Assembly (NCBI GenBank): GCA_040754395.1
Contig: JBFMCL010000017.1
Location: forward strand, 1 to 64,000
Length of the DNA stretch: 64,000 nt
Source of the DNA: Nitrospirota bacterium
GTDB lineage: Bacteria > Nitrospirota > Thermodesulfovibrionia > Thermodesulfovibrionales > SM23-35
Reading direction: 5' to 3'
Below are positions 1 through 8,504 of this stretch, piece by piece; position 1 is the first letter of the stretch, and each line of letters opens with the position of its first letter. Both the position numbers and the translations under genes were made by a program. The notes beneath the pieces were generated by a model. The model saw only the letters and a list, made by a program, of their open reading frames with translations. It made no database searches and was not told the DNA's origin.

Positions 1-96
1 GGATACTGGTTATTGGCTGATGTTTATAAAGGAAGGACTTTTGTCGATGGTGTATTGAAGCAGGAAACCAAGGTGCTTGAAAGGATGGCCGCCTAA
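1..96 (+). pseudogene. C-terminal fragment of an unidentified protein, possibly a transposase
   Basis: Frame 1 is open from the window edge to a TAA at 94-96 and encodes about 31 residues ending in LERMAA. Its 5' part is outside the window. I do not recognise the protein. It is followed within 5 bases by an IS-end-like sequence (101-127), so it may be the tail of a transposase belonging to a different element from the one at 143-979. This is inference from position only. Confidence 0.35.
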
Positions 97-100
97 ATGC

Positions 101-127
101 TTTTTACACACCTATTGACATGACTCC
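101..127 (+). repeat. IS-end-like sequence
   Basis: The sequence has a TTTTTACACA block, then TTGACATG. A similar arrangement, TTTACA followed by TTGACAGTG, recurs at 1022-1043 just after the transposase at 143-979. Terminal inverted repeats of IS256-type elements often contain TTTACACA-like blocks. I read both as right ends of IS elements. The matching left ends are not visible. Confidence 0.4.
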
Positions 128-142
128 AAAGTAAAGAAAGCA

Positions 143-979
143 GTGGGTAAGCTCATAGGGAAGAAAGGGCTAAGTCACCAGAATGTTATGCGGATCAGCA
201 GCAGGATCGTAGAGGAATTCAATGTTTGGAAGAAAAGGGACCTGTCGACGCTGAAACCGGTATATCTCATCCTTGACGGAATACGGCTGGGGGTGAGAGC
301 GGAAACAAGGGAGAAAGAGGCGGTACTGGTAGCCTGGGCGTTTCTGGAGGACGGCAGCCGGGAACTGGTAAGCGTATCTCTCGGCAACCGGGAATCATAC
401 AATGCATGGAAGGGATTTCTGGAGGATCTCGGAAAGAGGGGACTGAGCGAGCCGATGCTCACAGTCATTGACGGCTGTCCCGGACTCATCAGAGCGGTGG
501 ATGAAGTCTTCCCTGAATCGGATACACAGCACTGCACCAAGCACAGGACTGAAAACGTGCTGGATAAAGTGCTTGAACAGGATAAAGCTTCAGTGAAGGA
601 GTCGGTGCGAAAGGTATTCTACGCCTCGACCTATGAGCACGCCAAGGAAGCGGTGGAGATGTTCAAAAAGAAGTGGAGCATGAAATATCCTTCAGCAGTA
701 GAGTGTCTCACCGAAGGGATAGAGAACTGTTTGACCTATTATAAATATCCTTATCAGCACTGGCTTAGAATACGGACGACGAATGTTGTGGAGCGGAGTT
801 TCAAGGAGGTGAAGCGCAGAGTAAGAACGGCTGGCAGGTTTCACAATGAAGAGCGAGCACTCACCATGGTTTACTGGCAGCTCAATGAGCTTAACTGGAA
901 TGGAGTGAGTATGAGCAAAGAGGCAAAGGCAATTCTTGCGAAGATACGTGCATCAAAACTTCAAAGGATTGCGGCATAA
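143..979 (+). CDS. IS256/Mutator-family transposase, N-terminally truncated
   Basis: The 278-residue frame matches the catalytic half of an IS256-family DDE transposase, an enzyme that cuts and joins IS ends. Visible landmarks are YLILDGIRLGVR (first Asp), LTVIDGCPGLIRAVDEVFP (second Asp) followed by the Cys/His segment QHCTKH, and NVVERSFKEVKRR (catalytic Glu region). Complete family members are about 400 residues, so roughly the first 100-130 residues are missing. The frame is open upstream only to a TGA at 116-118, and the listed start is a GTG inside what should be mid-protein. An IS-end-like sequence abuts the 5' break. The copy is therefore probably inactive alone, although the catalytic triad looks intact. 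Confidence 0.8.
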   Translation: MGKLIGKKGLSHQNVMRISSRIVEEFNVWKKRDLSTLKPVYLILDGIRLGVRAETREKEAVLVAWAFLEDGSRELVSVSLGNRESYNAWKGFLEDLGKRGLSEPMLTVIDGCPGLIRAVDEVFPESDTQHCTKHRTENVLDKVLEQDKASVKESVRKVFYASTYEHAKEAVEMFKKKWSMKYPSAVECLTEGIENCLTYYKYPYQHWLRIRTTNVVERSFKEVKRRVRTAGRFHNEERALTMVYWQLNELNWNGVSMSKEAKAILAKIRASKLQRIAA

Positions 980-1020
980 TGGTATTCATGAAAACCCTTG
1001 AGAATAATGCCCTGATCAGA

Positions 1021-1047
1021 ATTTACAGAAAAGACTTGACAGTGCCG
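1021..1047 (+). repeat. Probable right end of the IS256-type element
   Basis: About 40 bases after the transposase stop there is TTTACA, eight bases, then TTGACAGTGCC. This resembles the module at 101-127. Immediately downstream, in frame, comes an slyD-like coding remnant, so this is where IS DNA appears to stop and interrupted host DNA begins. Confidence 0.4.
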
Positions 1048-1211
1048 TGAAGCCAGAGGTAGGGATGATGTTACATGGTACAAGACCAGACGGTCAAACG
1101 TTTGGAGCCAGGATCACAGAAGTAAAGGAAAATGTTATCGTTGTAGACTTAAATCATCCGCTTGCAGGTAAGATTCTGAATTTTGAAGTAGATGTTATTG
1201 AAGTAAATTAA
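1041..1211 (+). pseudogene. slyD: 3' remnant of an slyD-like FKBP-type peptidyl-prolyl isomerase gene
   Basis: Frame 3 encodes about 56 residues, including VKPEVGMMLHG, ITEVKENVIVVDLNHPLAGK and LNFEVDVIEVN, then TAA at 1209-1211. The NHPLAGK-LNFEV segment is the hallmark of the C-terminal part of SlyD-type FKBP prolyl isomerases, which are about 140-190 residues. No start codon or N-terminal FKBP half is present, and the sequence begins at the IS end. The gene therefore looks interrupted by IS insertion, with its 5' part outside the window or lost. Identification is by motif memory and is fairly secure. Confidence 0.75.
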
Positions 1212-1334
1212 GCTGTATTGATGAATAATAGAGGAACAGAGGGAGATATGCCATTTTTTATTCATTTTGAAAAATGTATGTGGTGGTAATTGATGAAGGA
1301 AGTGCACAAGAGCCATTACTGATTGATATACCGT

Positions 1335-1751
1335 TCATTCCCCCATAATCTGCACCACGATATTCCTGTCCCTTCCCCGGTTGTCAAAATCGATAAAGAC
1401 AATCTGCTGCCAGGTCCCCAACACGAGCCTTCCTTCCACCAGGGGAATTGTAAGAGACGGCTTCATAAGCGCTGCCCTGACATGGGAGAACCCATTCCCG
1501 TCTCCCCATCTTCTGTCGTGTTCATAGGGAATATCGGAGGGCACTATTTTTTCTATGGCCTTTTTCAGGTCGTTGATGACGCCCGATTCATATTCGATAG
1601 TAGTAATGCCTCCCGTGGAACCCGTGCAAAAAACAGTAACCAGTCCGTTCTGAATATCTGATTGTTTAACGATCTTTGTAACCGGACCGCTGATATCGAG
1701 AATATCACTGAAGCCTTTTGTCTGTAAGGAAATCGTATCTGTGGCAATCAT
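1335..1751 (-). CDS. yjbQ: YjbQ/UPF0047 family protein
   Basis: The 138-residue protein matches the UPF0047 (YjbQ) family, small trimeric proteins with reported weak thiamine-phosphate synthase activity. Family landmarks are TGSTGGITTIEYE, the GFSHVRAALMKPSLTIPL segment and the C-terminal GTWQQIVFIDFDNRGRDRNIVVQ block. The start at 1751 is chosen because AGGAGG lies just upstream. A longer frame back to 1811 has no such site. It is transcribed away from the pst operon, and the 230-base divergent region to pstS carries Pho-box repeats nearer pstS. Confidence 0.88.
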   Translation of the reverse strand: MIATDTISLQTKGFSDILDISGPVTKIVKQSDIQNGLVTVFCTGSTGGITTIEYESGVINDLKKAIEKIVPSDIPYEHDRRWGDGNGFSHVRAALMKPSLTIPLVEGRLVLGTWQQIVFIDFDNRGRDRNIVVQIMGE

Positions 1752-1865
1752 AATGCCTCCTGTCTTATCCTGCAGGGATTGTTTGAATCCTTTATTATGC
1801 AACACCATCACTTGTAATATCTCAGCTCCGATGATAAATGACTCAAATGTTTGGCAAACAGGTAC

Positions 1866-1897
1866 TTGCGAATACCGAAAGCATTCGGGACTCGCAA
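1866..1897. other. Imperfect hairpin upstream of pstS
   Basis: TTGCGA (1866-1871) pairs with TCGCAA (1892-1897), and the inner CCGAA/TTCGG arms (1875-1879/1884-1888) close an AGCA loop. There is no T-run. It lies between the divergent yjbQ and pstS genes. Role unknown. Confidence 0.3.
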
Positions 1898-1970
1898 TGA
1901 CTATGCGTATAGCTGGATTTGGGTAATAATGGAAAGAACATTGCTGGAGGTATTTCCCTGGGGTGAGAAA

Positions 1971-2009
1971 TGTAACGAAAACTTAACAGCGCTGTAACAT
2001 TCCTGTAAT
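1971..2009 (+). promoter_or_regulatory. Tandem Pho box (PhoB-type operator) and promoter of pstS
   Basis: TGTAAC-like half-sites recur every 11 bases at 1971 (TGTAAC), 1982 (CTTAAC), 1993 (TGTAAC) and 2004 (TGTAAT). The downstream pair reads CTGTAAC-ATTC-CTGTAAT (1992-2009), the two 7-base direct repeats with a 4-base gap typical of a PhoB box. A possible -10, TAATGT, begins at 2020, about 10 bases after the box, as usual for PhoB-activated promoters. This predicts induction of pstSCAB-phoU on phosphate limitation. No phoB or phoR gene is seen in the window. Confidence 0.75.
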
Positions 2010-2044
2010 ATTGAAACGGTAATGTACCCTAAAGGAGGAACGCA

Positions 2045-2857
2045 ATGAAAAAAAATCTGACGATACTATTCACACTTCTCTTCGCATTTGCCTTTGGCGG
2101 CATTTCTTTTGCTGAAGACCTGAGGATCGATGGTTCAACGACGGTATTGCCGATCGCCCAGAAGGCGGCAGAGGTATTCATGAAAAAGAACCCGAAGATC
2201 AGGGTGTTCGTATCAGGCAGCGGTTCGGGAACCGGCATTAAGGCGCTCATTGACGGAACCACAAATATTGCAACAAGCTCGAGGGAGGCAAAGGACAAGG
2301 AAGTAGCCTCCGGCAAAGCAAAGGGAGTAACACTTACCGGACACGAGGTTGCCCTTGACGGCATAGTTCCTATAGTGCATCCCTCCATGAAGATTAATGA
2401 CATCTCCCTGGAACAGCTTAGGGATGTGTACAACGGAAAAATCAGAAGCTGGAAGCAACTTGGCGGCCCGGACAGACCGATATCTGTGGTCTCAAGAGAT
2501 ACCAGCTCAGGGACATATGAGGTCTGGGAGGAAAAAGTCCTGAAGGGCGACAGGGTAAGACCTGACGCGCTTCTCGTTGCCTCCAACGGACAGGCAGTGC
2601 AGACGGTTGCAAAGAACAGATATGCCCTCGGGTATATCGGCATAGGATATATCGAGAAAACGGCAAAAGTTCTCAAGGTCAATGGCAAGGCAGCATCACC
2701 GGCAAGTGTGCGTGACGGCTCATGGCCGGTCGCACGGCCGCTCTACATGTATACGAACGGGAAACCCGCCGGTATAATCGCAAAATTCATTGATTTCATG
2801 CTCTCAAAAGAAGGGCAGAAGGTGGTCAATGAAGTGAAGTACGTGAGTATCAAGTAA
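2045..2857 (+). CDS. pstS: Phosphate ABC transporter substrate-binding protein PstS
   Basis: This periplasmic protein captures phosphate and delivers it to PstCA. The 270-residue product starts with a clear signal peptide (residues 1-23, cleavage expected after SFA). It then shows PstS ligand-binding segments: DGSTTVLPIAQ, GSGSGTGIKALIDG and SRDTSSGTYEVW. A strong AAAGGAGG site precedes the ATG. It is the first gene of pst, directly behind the Pho-box array. A hairpin with a short T-run separates it from pstC, which would allow PstS to be made in excess over the membrane subunits. Confidence 0.95.
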   Translation: MKKNLTILFTLLFAFAFGGISFAEDLRIDGSTTVLPIAQKAAEVFMKKNPKIRVFVSGSGSGTGIKALIDGTTNIATSSREAKDKEVASGKAKGVTLTGHEVALDGIVPIVHPSMKINDISLEQLRDVYNGKIRSWKQLGGPDRPISVVSRDTSSGTYEVWEEKVLKGDRVRPDALLVASNGQAVQTVAKNRYALGYIGIGYIEKTAKVLKVNGKAASPASVRDGSWPVARPLYMYTNGKPAGIIAKFIDFMLSKEGQKVVNEVKYVSIK

Positions 2858-2876
2858 AGAGAGGGCGCAAGGGTGC

Positions 2877-2907
2877 AAGGGTCCGAGATGATCCCTGACC
2901 CCTTTTT
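2877..2907 (+). terminator. Intercistronic hairpin between pstS and pstC (partial terminator or processing site)
   Basis: AAGGGTC (2877-2883) can pair with GACCCCTT (2897-2904) around a 13-base loop, followed by CTTTTTATT. The stem is short, so termination would be leaky. Such attenuation after the binding-protein gene is common in ABC transporter operons. Confidence 0.45.
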
Positions 2908-2916
2908 ATTGCAATT

Positions 2917-3903
2917 ATGAAATGGCAGACAAAGGAAAAGACGGTTGAGCTGATCGTAAGCACAGTCGGTCTTGCCTCGGTCATCATCCTTCTCCTGATA
3001 GGGTTCTTCCTCTTCAGGGAGGCCTTTTATATTTTTTATAAAGCAGGCGTTGCGAAGGTGATATTCGGCAGCGAATGGTATCCCACCTATGACCCGCCGA
3101 GCTTTGGCATGTTTCCCCTCATCATGGGAACTGTGACTGTAACTGTGCTTACCGCGGTTATGGCGATTCCTCTGGGACTGGCGACGGCGGTCTACATCGC
3201 CGAAGTGGCCAATCACCGGGTCAAGGAAATTCTGAAACCCCTTATCGAAATGCTCGCGAGCTTTCCCTCAGTGGTGCTCGGGTTCTTCGGCATGGTGATT
3301 ATCGCTCCGATACTTTCCAACTGGCTCTCCCCGATGCTTTCGGAAACGCTTCCGGAACTGCTGAGAAGCACCGGTATTCCCTTTCTGTCCACAACCCTGG
3401 CGGACTTCTGCTATGACAAGCTGTTCATCGCTTCGGGACTGAATATTTCCACCGCCGCGCTGATGCTCATGGTCAGGGCCGTGCCGGTTATCGCAAGCAT
3501 TGCAGAAGATGCTCTGACCGCGGTTCCCCGCACCTACAGGGAGGCTTCCTATTCTCTGGGGGCAGACAAGTGGGAAACCATCTGGAAAGTGGTCATTCCC
3601 GCTTCTGTATCGGGACTGAGCGTCGCGGTAATTCTTGGCATCGGCACGATAGTTGGCGAGACCATGATCGTACTGATGGTAGCGGGTGGAGCGGCGGTCG
3701 TGCCTCACTGGTTTTTTGACCCTGCCCGGCCGATGCCTTCGGCAATCGCGGCTGAAATGGCCGAGGCACCGTATCAAAGTCTCCATTATCATGCGCTTTT
3801 CGGGGTGGGTGCGCTCCTCTTCCTGTTCACTTTTGTCCTCAGCCTCATTTCTGATTTCATTTCCAGGAAGTACCGGGCCGTGCGAATCGGGGAAAAGGTA
3901 TGA
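2917..3903 (+). CDS. pstC: Phosphate ABC transporter permease PstC
   Basis: One of two inner-membrane permease subunits of the high-affinity phosphate transporter. The 328-residue product has about six hydrophobic segments. The family EAA loop is clear, REASYSLGADKWETIWKVVIP (around residues 208-228), where the PstB ATPase docks. It is followed by the GTIVGETMIVLMVAGG segment typical of PstC. Its stop overlaps the pstA start (ATGA), consistent with translational coupling and equimolar subunits. It is somewhat longer than classical PstC between the early transmembrane segments. Confidence 0.93.
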   Translation: MKWQTKEKTVELIVSTVGLASVIILLLIGFFLFREAFYIFYKAGVAKVIFGSEWYPTYDPPSFGMFPLIMGTVTVTVLTAVMAIPLGLATAVYIAEVANHRVKEILKPLIEMLASFPSVVLGFFGMVIIAPILSNWLSPMLSETLPELLRSTGIPFLSTTLADFCYDKLFIASGLNISTAALMLMVRAVPVIASIAEDALTAVPRTYREASYSLGADKWETIWKVVIPASVSGLSVAVILGIGTIVGETMIVLMVAGGAAVVPHWFFDPARPMPSAIAAEMAEAPYQSLHYHALFGVGALLFLFTFVLSLISDFISRKYRAVRIGEKV

Positions 3904-4802
3904 GCCGGATTACATCCCCTGTGCGTAAACCATTTTCAGAAGTGAGAAAAAAACGGTTTAATCTGAAACAGGAGTTTTTCCTCTCGCTCATAAGGATGTT
4001 CGGTTTTTCCGGGGCCCTCACGCTGTTTGTCATCCTTTTTTTTGTTGCATACAATGGCATTGCTGTCCTGAACTGGGATTTCATTACCCTGCCGCCTGTT
4101 GATGCGATGACAAAGGGGGGGATCATGCCGGTCATTGTCGGAACAATCCTGCTGACATTGTTCTGCATGCTTCTGGTCATTCCGGTCGGGGTGATTACGG
4201 CCATTTTCCTTGCGGAATATTCAAAACCCGGTATGCTTCTCAAGACCATCATGATGTCCATTTATACCCTTGCCGGTGTTCCGTCGGTCGTTTTCGGCCT
4301 CTTCGGGCTGGCGGTTTTTGTTGTTGCATTTAATTTCGGAATGAGTCTGATCGCAGGGTCGCTGACCCTTGCAATTATGGTATTGCCCTATATCATATCG
4401 ACGGCTGAAGAAGCGATTAAGGCGGTTCCTTACAGCTTCAGGGAAGCGTCTCTGGCATGCGGCGCCACGAAATGGCAGACGATACGGAAGGTCGTCCTGC
4501 CCACCGCGATGCCGGGAATCCTGACCGGCGCAATCCTCGGCACCGCGAAGGTTTCGGGAGAAACCGCTCCGATCATGTTCACTGCGGCAGCGTTCTTTAC
4601 CCCCGGGATACCGAGATCGCTGTTCGAGCCTGTGATGGCATTGCCCTATCACATTTATGTGCTTGCAACCGCAGGCACCCATATAGAGGAGACAAGACCG
4701 ATCCAGTACGGAACTGCGCTGACGCTTATCATCCTTGTACTTGGCATGAACCTTTTGGGCATAATACTTCGGTCGAGACAGCGAAAGAAGAGGGCATGGT
4801 AG
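3900..4802 (+). CDS. pstA: Phosphate ABC transporter permease PstA
   Basis: Second permease subunit of the PstSCAB importer. The 300-residue protein has six or so transmembrane stretches. The EAA loop reads [21 protein letters not shown], followed by the PstA-type [17 protein letters not shown] segment. It starts by ATGA overlap with pstC, and its end overlaps the pstB start by 7 bases, so the genes are tightly coupled. Confidence 0.93.
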   Translation: MSRITSPVRKPFSEVRKKRFNLKQEFFLSLIRMFGFSGALTLFVILFFVAYNGIAVLNWDFITLPPVDAMTKGGIMPVIVGTILLTLFCMLLVIPVGVITAIFLAEYSKPGMLLKTIMMSIYTLAGVPSVVFGLFGLAVFVVAFNFGMSLIAGSLTLAIMVLPYIISTAEEAIKAVPYSFREASLACGATKWQTIRKVVLPTAMPGILTGAILGTAKVSGETAPIMFTAAAFFTPGIPRSLFEPVMALPYHIYVLATAGTHIEETRPIQYGTALTLIILVLGMNLLGIILRSRQRKKRAW

Positions 4803-5560
4803 AAGAAAAAAATATTTTCGCAATGCATGATTTCAGCATCCTTTACGGCAGTTTTATGGCGGTAAAGAACGTTACGCTCAATATCGAGGCGAATAAGATT
4901 ACTGCGGTGATAGGTCCCTCCGGCTGCGGGAAATCGACACTGCTCAGGTCTCTGAACAGGATGAATGACCTTATCCTGACTTCGAGGGTAGAGGGCACGG
5001 TGTTTTTCCGGGGGGTGAATATTTATGATAAGGATACCGATGTGATCGAATTGCGGAGAAGGGTCGGCATGGTCTTTCAGAAGCCCAATCCCTTTCCCAA
5101 CTCTGTATACGAGAATGTGGCATATGGTCCGAAAATCCGCGGCATAAAAAAGAAAAGACGGCTCGATGAGATCATCGAGAATGCGCTTGTGAGGGCAGAC
5201 CTGTGGAAAGAGGTAAAGGACAAGCTGAATGAATCAGGGCTCAGCCTTTCCGGAGGCCAGATGCAGCGGCTCTGCATCGCCCGGTCCCTGGCGCAGGAGC
5301 CTGAGGTGATCCTCTTCGATGAGCCCACCTCTGCACTTGATCCCATTTCGACTGCGCATATAGAAAATCTGCTCCAGGAACTGCAGAAAACTGTTACCAT
5401 AGTGATAGTGACACACAACATGCAGCAGGCAGCGAGGATATCGAACTATACCGCATTCATGTATCTGGGAGAACTGGTCGAATTCGGCGAAACGGATGGC
5501 ATATTTGTGAACCCCCAGCACAAACTCACTGAAGAATACATAACAGGGAGATTCGGATAA
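4796..5560 (+). CDS. pstB: Phosphate ABC transporter ATPase PstB
   Basis: Cytoplasmic ATPase powering phosphate import. From the ATG at 4796 the product is 254 residues, the normal family length. The frame is open far upstream inside pstA, but that extension is not PstB-like. Walker A is GPSGCGKST (about 40-48), the Q-loop region is [11 protein letters not shown], the ABC signature is LSGGQMQRL and Walker B is [13 protein letters not shown]. The start lies inside the last codons of pstA, and the stop overlaps the phoU start (TAATG). Confidence 0.95.
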   Translation: MVEEKNIFAMHDFSILYGSFMAVKNVTLNIEANKITAVIGPSGCGKSTLLRSLNRMNDLILTSRVEGTVFFRGVNIYDKDTDVIELRRRVGMVFQKPNPFPNSVYENVAYGPKIRGIKKKRRLDEIIENALVRADLWKEVKDKLNESGLSLSGGQMQRLCIARSLAQEPEVILFDEPTSALDPISTAHIENLLQELQKTVTIVIVTHNMQQAARISNYTAFMYLGELVEFGETDGIFVNPQHKLTEEYITGRFG

Positions 5561-6222
5561 TGGCTATTTTTGATAATGAGTTGAAGGAACTCCGCGAAAA
5601 TGTCCTGAAGCTCGGATGCATGGTCGAGAATGCCATCCGGGATTCTGTAAAAGCCCTTGTGGAGAGAGACAGTGAACTCGCCAGGGAGGTGATTAAGTAT
5701 GACCATCTGGTCAATGCCCTTGATGTCAAAATAGACGAGGAGTGCGTGCGCCTGATCGCCCTCAGGCAGCCAATGGCACGGGACCTGCGGCTTATCACCA
5801 CTGCCATGAAAATTACGACAGACCTTGAACGGATGGGGGATATGGCGGTAAATATCGCGGAAAGGGCGATCGAACTGAATCAGGAACCCCAGCTGAAACC
5901 GTTTGTCAACATTCCCAAGATGGCAGAAATTACCCAGCAGATGGTGAGGGATGCGCTCGATTCGTTTGTGACAGGGTGTTCGCGTCTGCCCTATGAAGTA
6001 ATCAAGAGGGACGATGAAGTGGACGATCTCACCGTCAGGAATTTTGAAGAACTCCTCGCCTTAATGATTCAGGACCCGAAGATCATTCCCCTGGCAATCA
6101 AGAGGACATATATCGCGAAGTACCTCGAGCGGATTGCCGATCATGCAACAAATATCGCGGAGATGATCATTTACATGTGCAAGGGGAAGATGATCAGGCA
6201 TACGGAGATTTCAGACCCCTGA
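5560..6222 (+). CDS. phoU: Phosphate transport regulator PhoU
   Basis: PhoU is a metal-binding helical protein that couples Pst transporter status to the PhoR/PhoB system and restrains the Pho response. The 220-residue product has two three-helix repeats, seen as matching motifs LERMGDMAVNIAERAI (first repeat) and LERIADHATNIAEMII (second), whose acidic residues bind metal. The start overlaps the pstB stop by one base. It is the last gene of the pst operon and is followed by a convergent gene only 16 bases away. Confidence 0.95.
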   Translation: MAIFDNELKELRENVLKLGCMVENAIRDSVKALVERDSELAREVIKYDHLVNALDVKIDEECVRLIALRQPMARDLRLITTAMKITTDLERMGDMAVNIAERAIELNQEPQLKPFVNIPKMAEITQQMVRDALDSFVTGCSRLPYEVIKRDDEVDDLTVRNFEELLALMIQDPKIIPLAIKRTYIAKYLERIADHATNIAEMIIYMCKGKMIRHTEISDP

Positions 6223-6238
6223 AGTGTCTCTGTCCCGG

Positions 6239-7045
6239 TTAATCGGTTCTGAACCTTGATTCATTGAAAACGGGATTCAAGCTGTATTTTGTGATTGTGG
6301 TTTCACTGAGCCTGTTGTTTCTCGCAAAATTTACTATCCTGAACGGGAAAAGAATCCCCTCAACTTTCCTGAAATCCGAGAATTCAGCTGTCAGGCTCGT
6401 CCTGTTCCTGCCGACCTTAAAATAGCCGACAACCTTCAGGATCAGAAAGCTTTTTGAATCAATATGGACTTCCAGGTCGTTTCTGTAATTGTCTTCGAGC
6501 ATGAAAATCTCAGTTTCAGCACCGTCCAGGCTGCCTTTCTCGCGGCTGAGCACCCTGAAAGAGCCGTCGAGAAATCCGAAGGGAAGGTCTGTCTGGTTGT
6601 ACTGATACACCATTGCGATATACGCGGGGCCTTGCACCGGTTCTGTCTTTCCCCCGACCCCCCGGTAGCCTTTTGTCCCGTTCAGGATTCTCGTCTCAGA
6701 GGAATGCCTGTATCTGATCTCCACGAGCAGTTTTCTCTCTCGTTTCATATACCGGAAATAGTCGCCTTCATCCTCAGGCAGATATTTTTTTATTCGGCCT
6801 TCCGCCGATACCGAAACGACCCCTGCAAGCTTTTCCCTGCCACCGTACGCCTCTATGATTTTTGCAAGGGGGGCATCATTCTGCTCAGATACGGGTTCAG
6901 CCTGAACCTGCATACTTGTGCAGCAGAAGCCCAGGATTGTCATCATAACAAGGGTTTTGGCACACAGACCGCGGAGTAGCTGAAAGATGCAGCGAATATT
7001 CGCGATAACCTTCCGGGGAATTTTTCTCATAAAAAAGTATATCAT
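6239..7045 (-). CDS. Secreted protein with a LolA-like fold, function unknown
   Basis: The 268-residue product has a basic N-terminus and a hydrophobic segment around residues 30-49 (LVMMTILGFCCTS...QA), which reads as a signal peptide or membrane anchor. The mature part begins near AYGGREKLAGVVSVSAEGRIK. It alternates beta-strand-like stretches, including LEVHIDSKSFLILKVVGYF and EFSDFRKVEGILFPFRI. That pattern is typical of LolA/LppX-like half-barrel proteins that carry lipids or lipoproteins across the periplasm. The start is uncertain: 7045 and 7030 (MRKIPRK) both lack a good ribosome site. No partner gene is adjacent, so the function is inferred only at fold level. Confidence 0.6.
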   Translation of the reverse strand: MIYFFMRKIPRKVIANIRCIFQLLRGLCAKTLVMMTILGFCCTSMQVQAEPVSEQNDAPLAKIIEAYGGREKLAGVVSVSAEGRIKKYLPEDEGDYFRYMKRERKLLVEIRYRHSSETRILNGTKGYRGVGGKTEPVQGPAYIAMVYQYNQTDLPFGFLDGSFRVLSREKGSLDGAETEIFMLEDNYRNDLEVHIDSKSFLILKVVGYFKVGRNRTSLTAEFSDFRKVEGILFPFRIVNFARNNRLSETTITKYSLNPVFNESRFRTD

Positions 7046-7113
7046 AATGTTTCAGAACGATTTTCTGTCTTTTCGCATGTCTGACAGGCAGATGACCTGA
7101 AAAAAGTAAACAC

Positions 7114-7419
7114 GTGCGCATGGAAGAATACCCTGAACACGAGCATGCAGAGCCGGTTGAACTCCCGGTCGACGGGACGCTGGACCTCCACACCTTTCAC
7201 CCCCGCGAGGTGAAAGACCTGCTCCCTGACTACCTTAATGCCTGCAGGGAGAAAGGAATCCTCGATGTTCGTATCATTCACGGTAAAGGCACTGGCATGC
7301 TCAGGGAAACCGTCCACGCAATCCTCACACGTTTGCCGTGGGTCGTTTCGTTCGGACTGGCCGGCCACGAGGCCGGGGGCTGGGGGGCGACAATCGTGAA
7401 ACTGAGGCCGAGAGATTAA
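7114..7419 (+). CDS. Small Smr-domain protein
   Basis: The 101-residue product is essentially a lone Smr domain, a nuclease-like fold found at the C-terminus of MutS2 and in stand-alone proteins. Key motifs are LDLHTFHPREV (the family D-L-H motif), VRIIHGKGTGMLR (the HGxG motif) and the C-terminal GGWGATIVKL. Stand-alone bacterial Smr proteins are linked to nicking of branched DNA or cleavage of stalled mRNA. The start could be the GTG at 7114 or the ATG at 7120. Neither has a strong ribosome site. Confidence 0.85.
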   Translation: MRMEEYPEHEHAEPVELPVDGTLDLHTFHPREVKDLLPDYLNACREKGILDVRIIHGKGTGMLRETVHAILTRLPWVVSFGLAGHEAGGWGATIVKLRPRD

Positions 7420-7503
7420 AAGCCGATCCGGAAATCAACGACCGAGAATGAGCAAAAATACTCTGTCTTCAGGAAAATCAGAAAAATTCATGAATAATAA
7501 GGG

Positions 7504-8415
7504 TTAAGGGGGGATCGCCACGCTCCTGAGCGCGTTCATCGGACCGTTTCTTTTCAGGAACTCCATCTGGTCCTCATCACGTACAAGCAGTGCTCCTGCA
7601 AACCCGAGCGAGTTGATGGAAATCGTCCCGAAAAATTCGCGTGATCTCGGCACGAGGAACATCCAGGTGCGGGAAATCAGGAGACAGTAGGGCGCTGACT
7701 GTGTGCGCAGATATCTCGTATCGGGCGGAGCGAGGCCGGTCTGTGCGAGCAGCGCAGCATAAAGCCTGTGAGTCTCGCGGGCTGCATTGAACGGTGAATG
7801 AACGATGTCAGGTTCGAGCCATACAAACGCGTTTCTGAATGGAAACGCGGCGATCGACCCCGGTTCTCCGGAGCGTGCTGATGGGAAAAGCGTCTCAATG
7901 GGAGTCTCCGGACCTTCCGGAGCCACCGGCAGAGGAATCATCTGGAGGTGCTTATGCCGCTGACTGGCTCCCGCAGCTTCTCCCCCGTTATAAAAACCCA
8001 GCCCGTTGTATTCGGCCATACAGACCCAGAGTGCCTCAAAATCGGCACGTGTCAGGAGCGTTTCCTGGTCTTCGAAATGCCGCGTGATGATCAGAAGGTG
8101 ATGGTGCACAACATTATATTTATTGAGCAGCGCTACGTGGCTTTCAGAAATATCCGCTACAAAAAGGTCTTTGTCGTAAGGGAGAAAGGGATTTGCATGA
8201 TTTCCTGCAGCCGCGGTCTCATGCTGTTTCTGCCTGGCCTGATGCTTCCTCTGCAGGGCATCAATAATCCGTACGAAGAACCGCACCCCTCCATCTTCAA
8301 TAAAGTCCCATGCGGTGGGAACAGGCAACTGTGCGCCGGTCCGCAGCGCGTTCTCTGTTGCCTCCACAAGCGATTTCCAGAGAGTGTTCCTCGCGAGAAG
8401 AATGTGAGAATTCAT
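7504..8415 (-). CDS. ATP adenylyltransferase / Ap4A phosphorylase-like HIT-superfamily protein
   Basis: The 303-residue protein belongs to the Ap4A phosphorylase (APA1/APA2-like) branch of the HIT/GalT superfamily, enzymes that split diadenosine tetraphosphate with phosphate to ATP and ADP. The active-site triad HxHxQ is present as RHKHLQMIPLP in mid-protein, and an HHHLLIITRHFEDQE segment precedes it. The N-terminal region containing FVRIIDAL and NPFLPYDKDLFV is typical of the family. It lies alone, convergent with the Smr gene and divergent from the nitroreductase. Confidence 0.82.
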   Translation of the reverse strand: MNSHILLARNTLWKSLVEATENALRTGAQLPVPTAWDFIEDGGVRFFVRIIDALQRKHQARQKQHETAAAGNHANPFLPYDKDLFVADISESHVALLNKYNVVHHHLLIITRHFEDQETLLTRADFEALWVCMAEYNGLGFYNGGEAAGASQRHKHLQMIPLPVAPEGPETPIETLFPSARSGEPGSIAAFPFRNAFVWLEPDIVHSPFNAARETHRLYAALLAQTGLAPPDTRYLRTQSAPYCLLISRTWMFLVPRSREFFGTISINSLGFAGALLVRDEDQMEFLKRNGPMNALRSVAIPP

Positions 8416-8504
8416 TCGGCGTCAATCCAGCATTTTTTGTAATATGATACCAGAATAAGGTATGCTTTACTGAAACCTAATGCATTTTTCTGAAGGAGGG
8501 TATC

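Noticed and set aside
4457..4795. 113-codon N-terminal extension of PstB
   Set aside because: The extension overlaps pstA and has no PstB-like sequence. ATG 4796 gives the standard family length.
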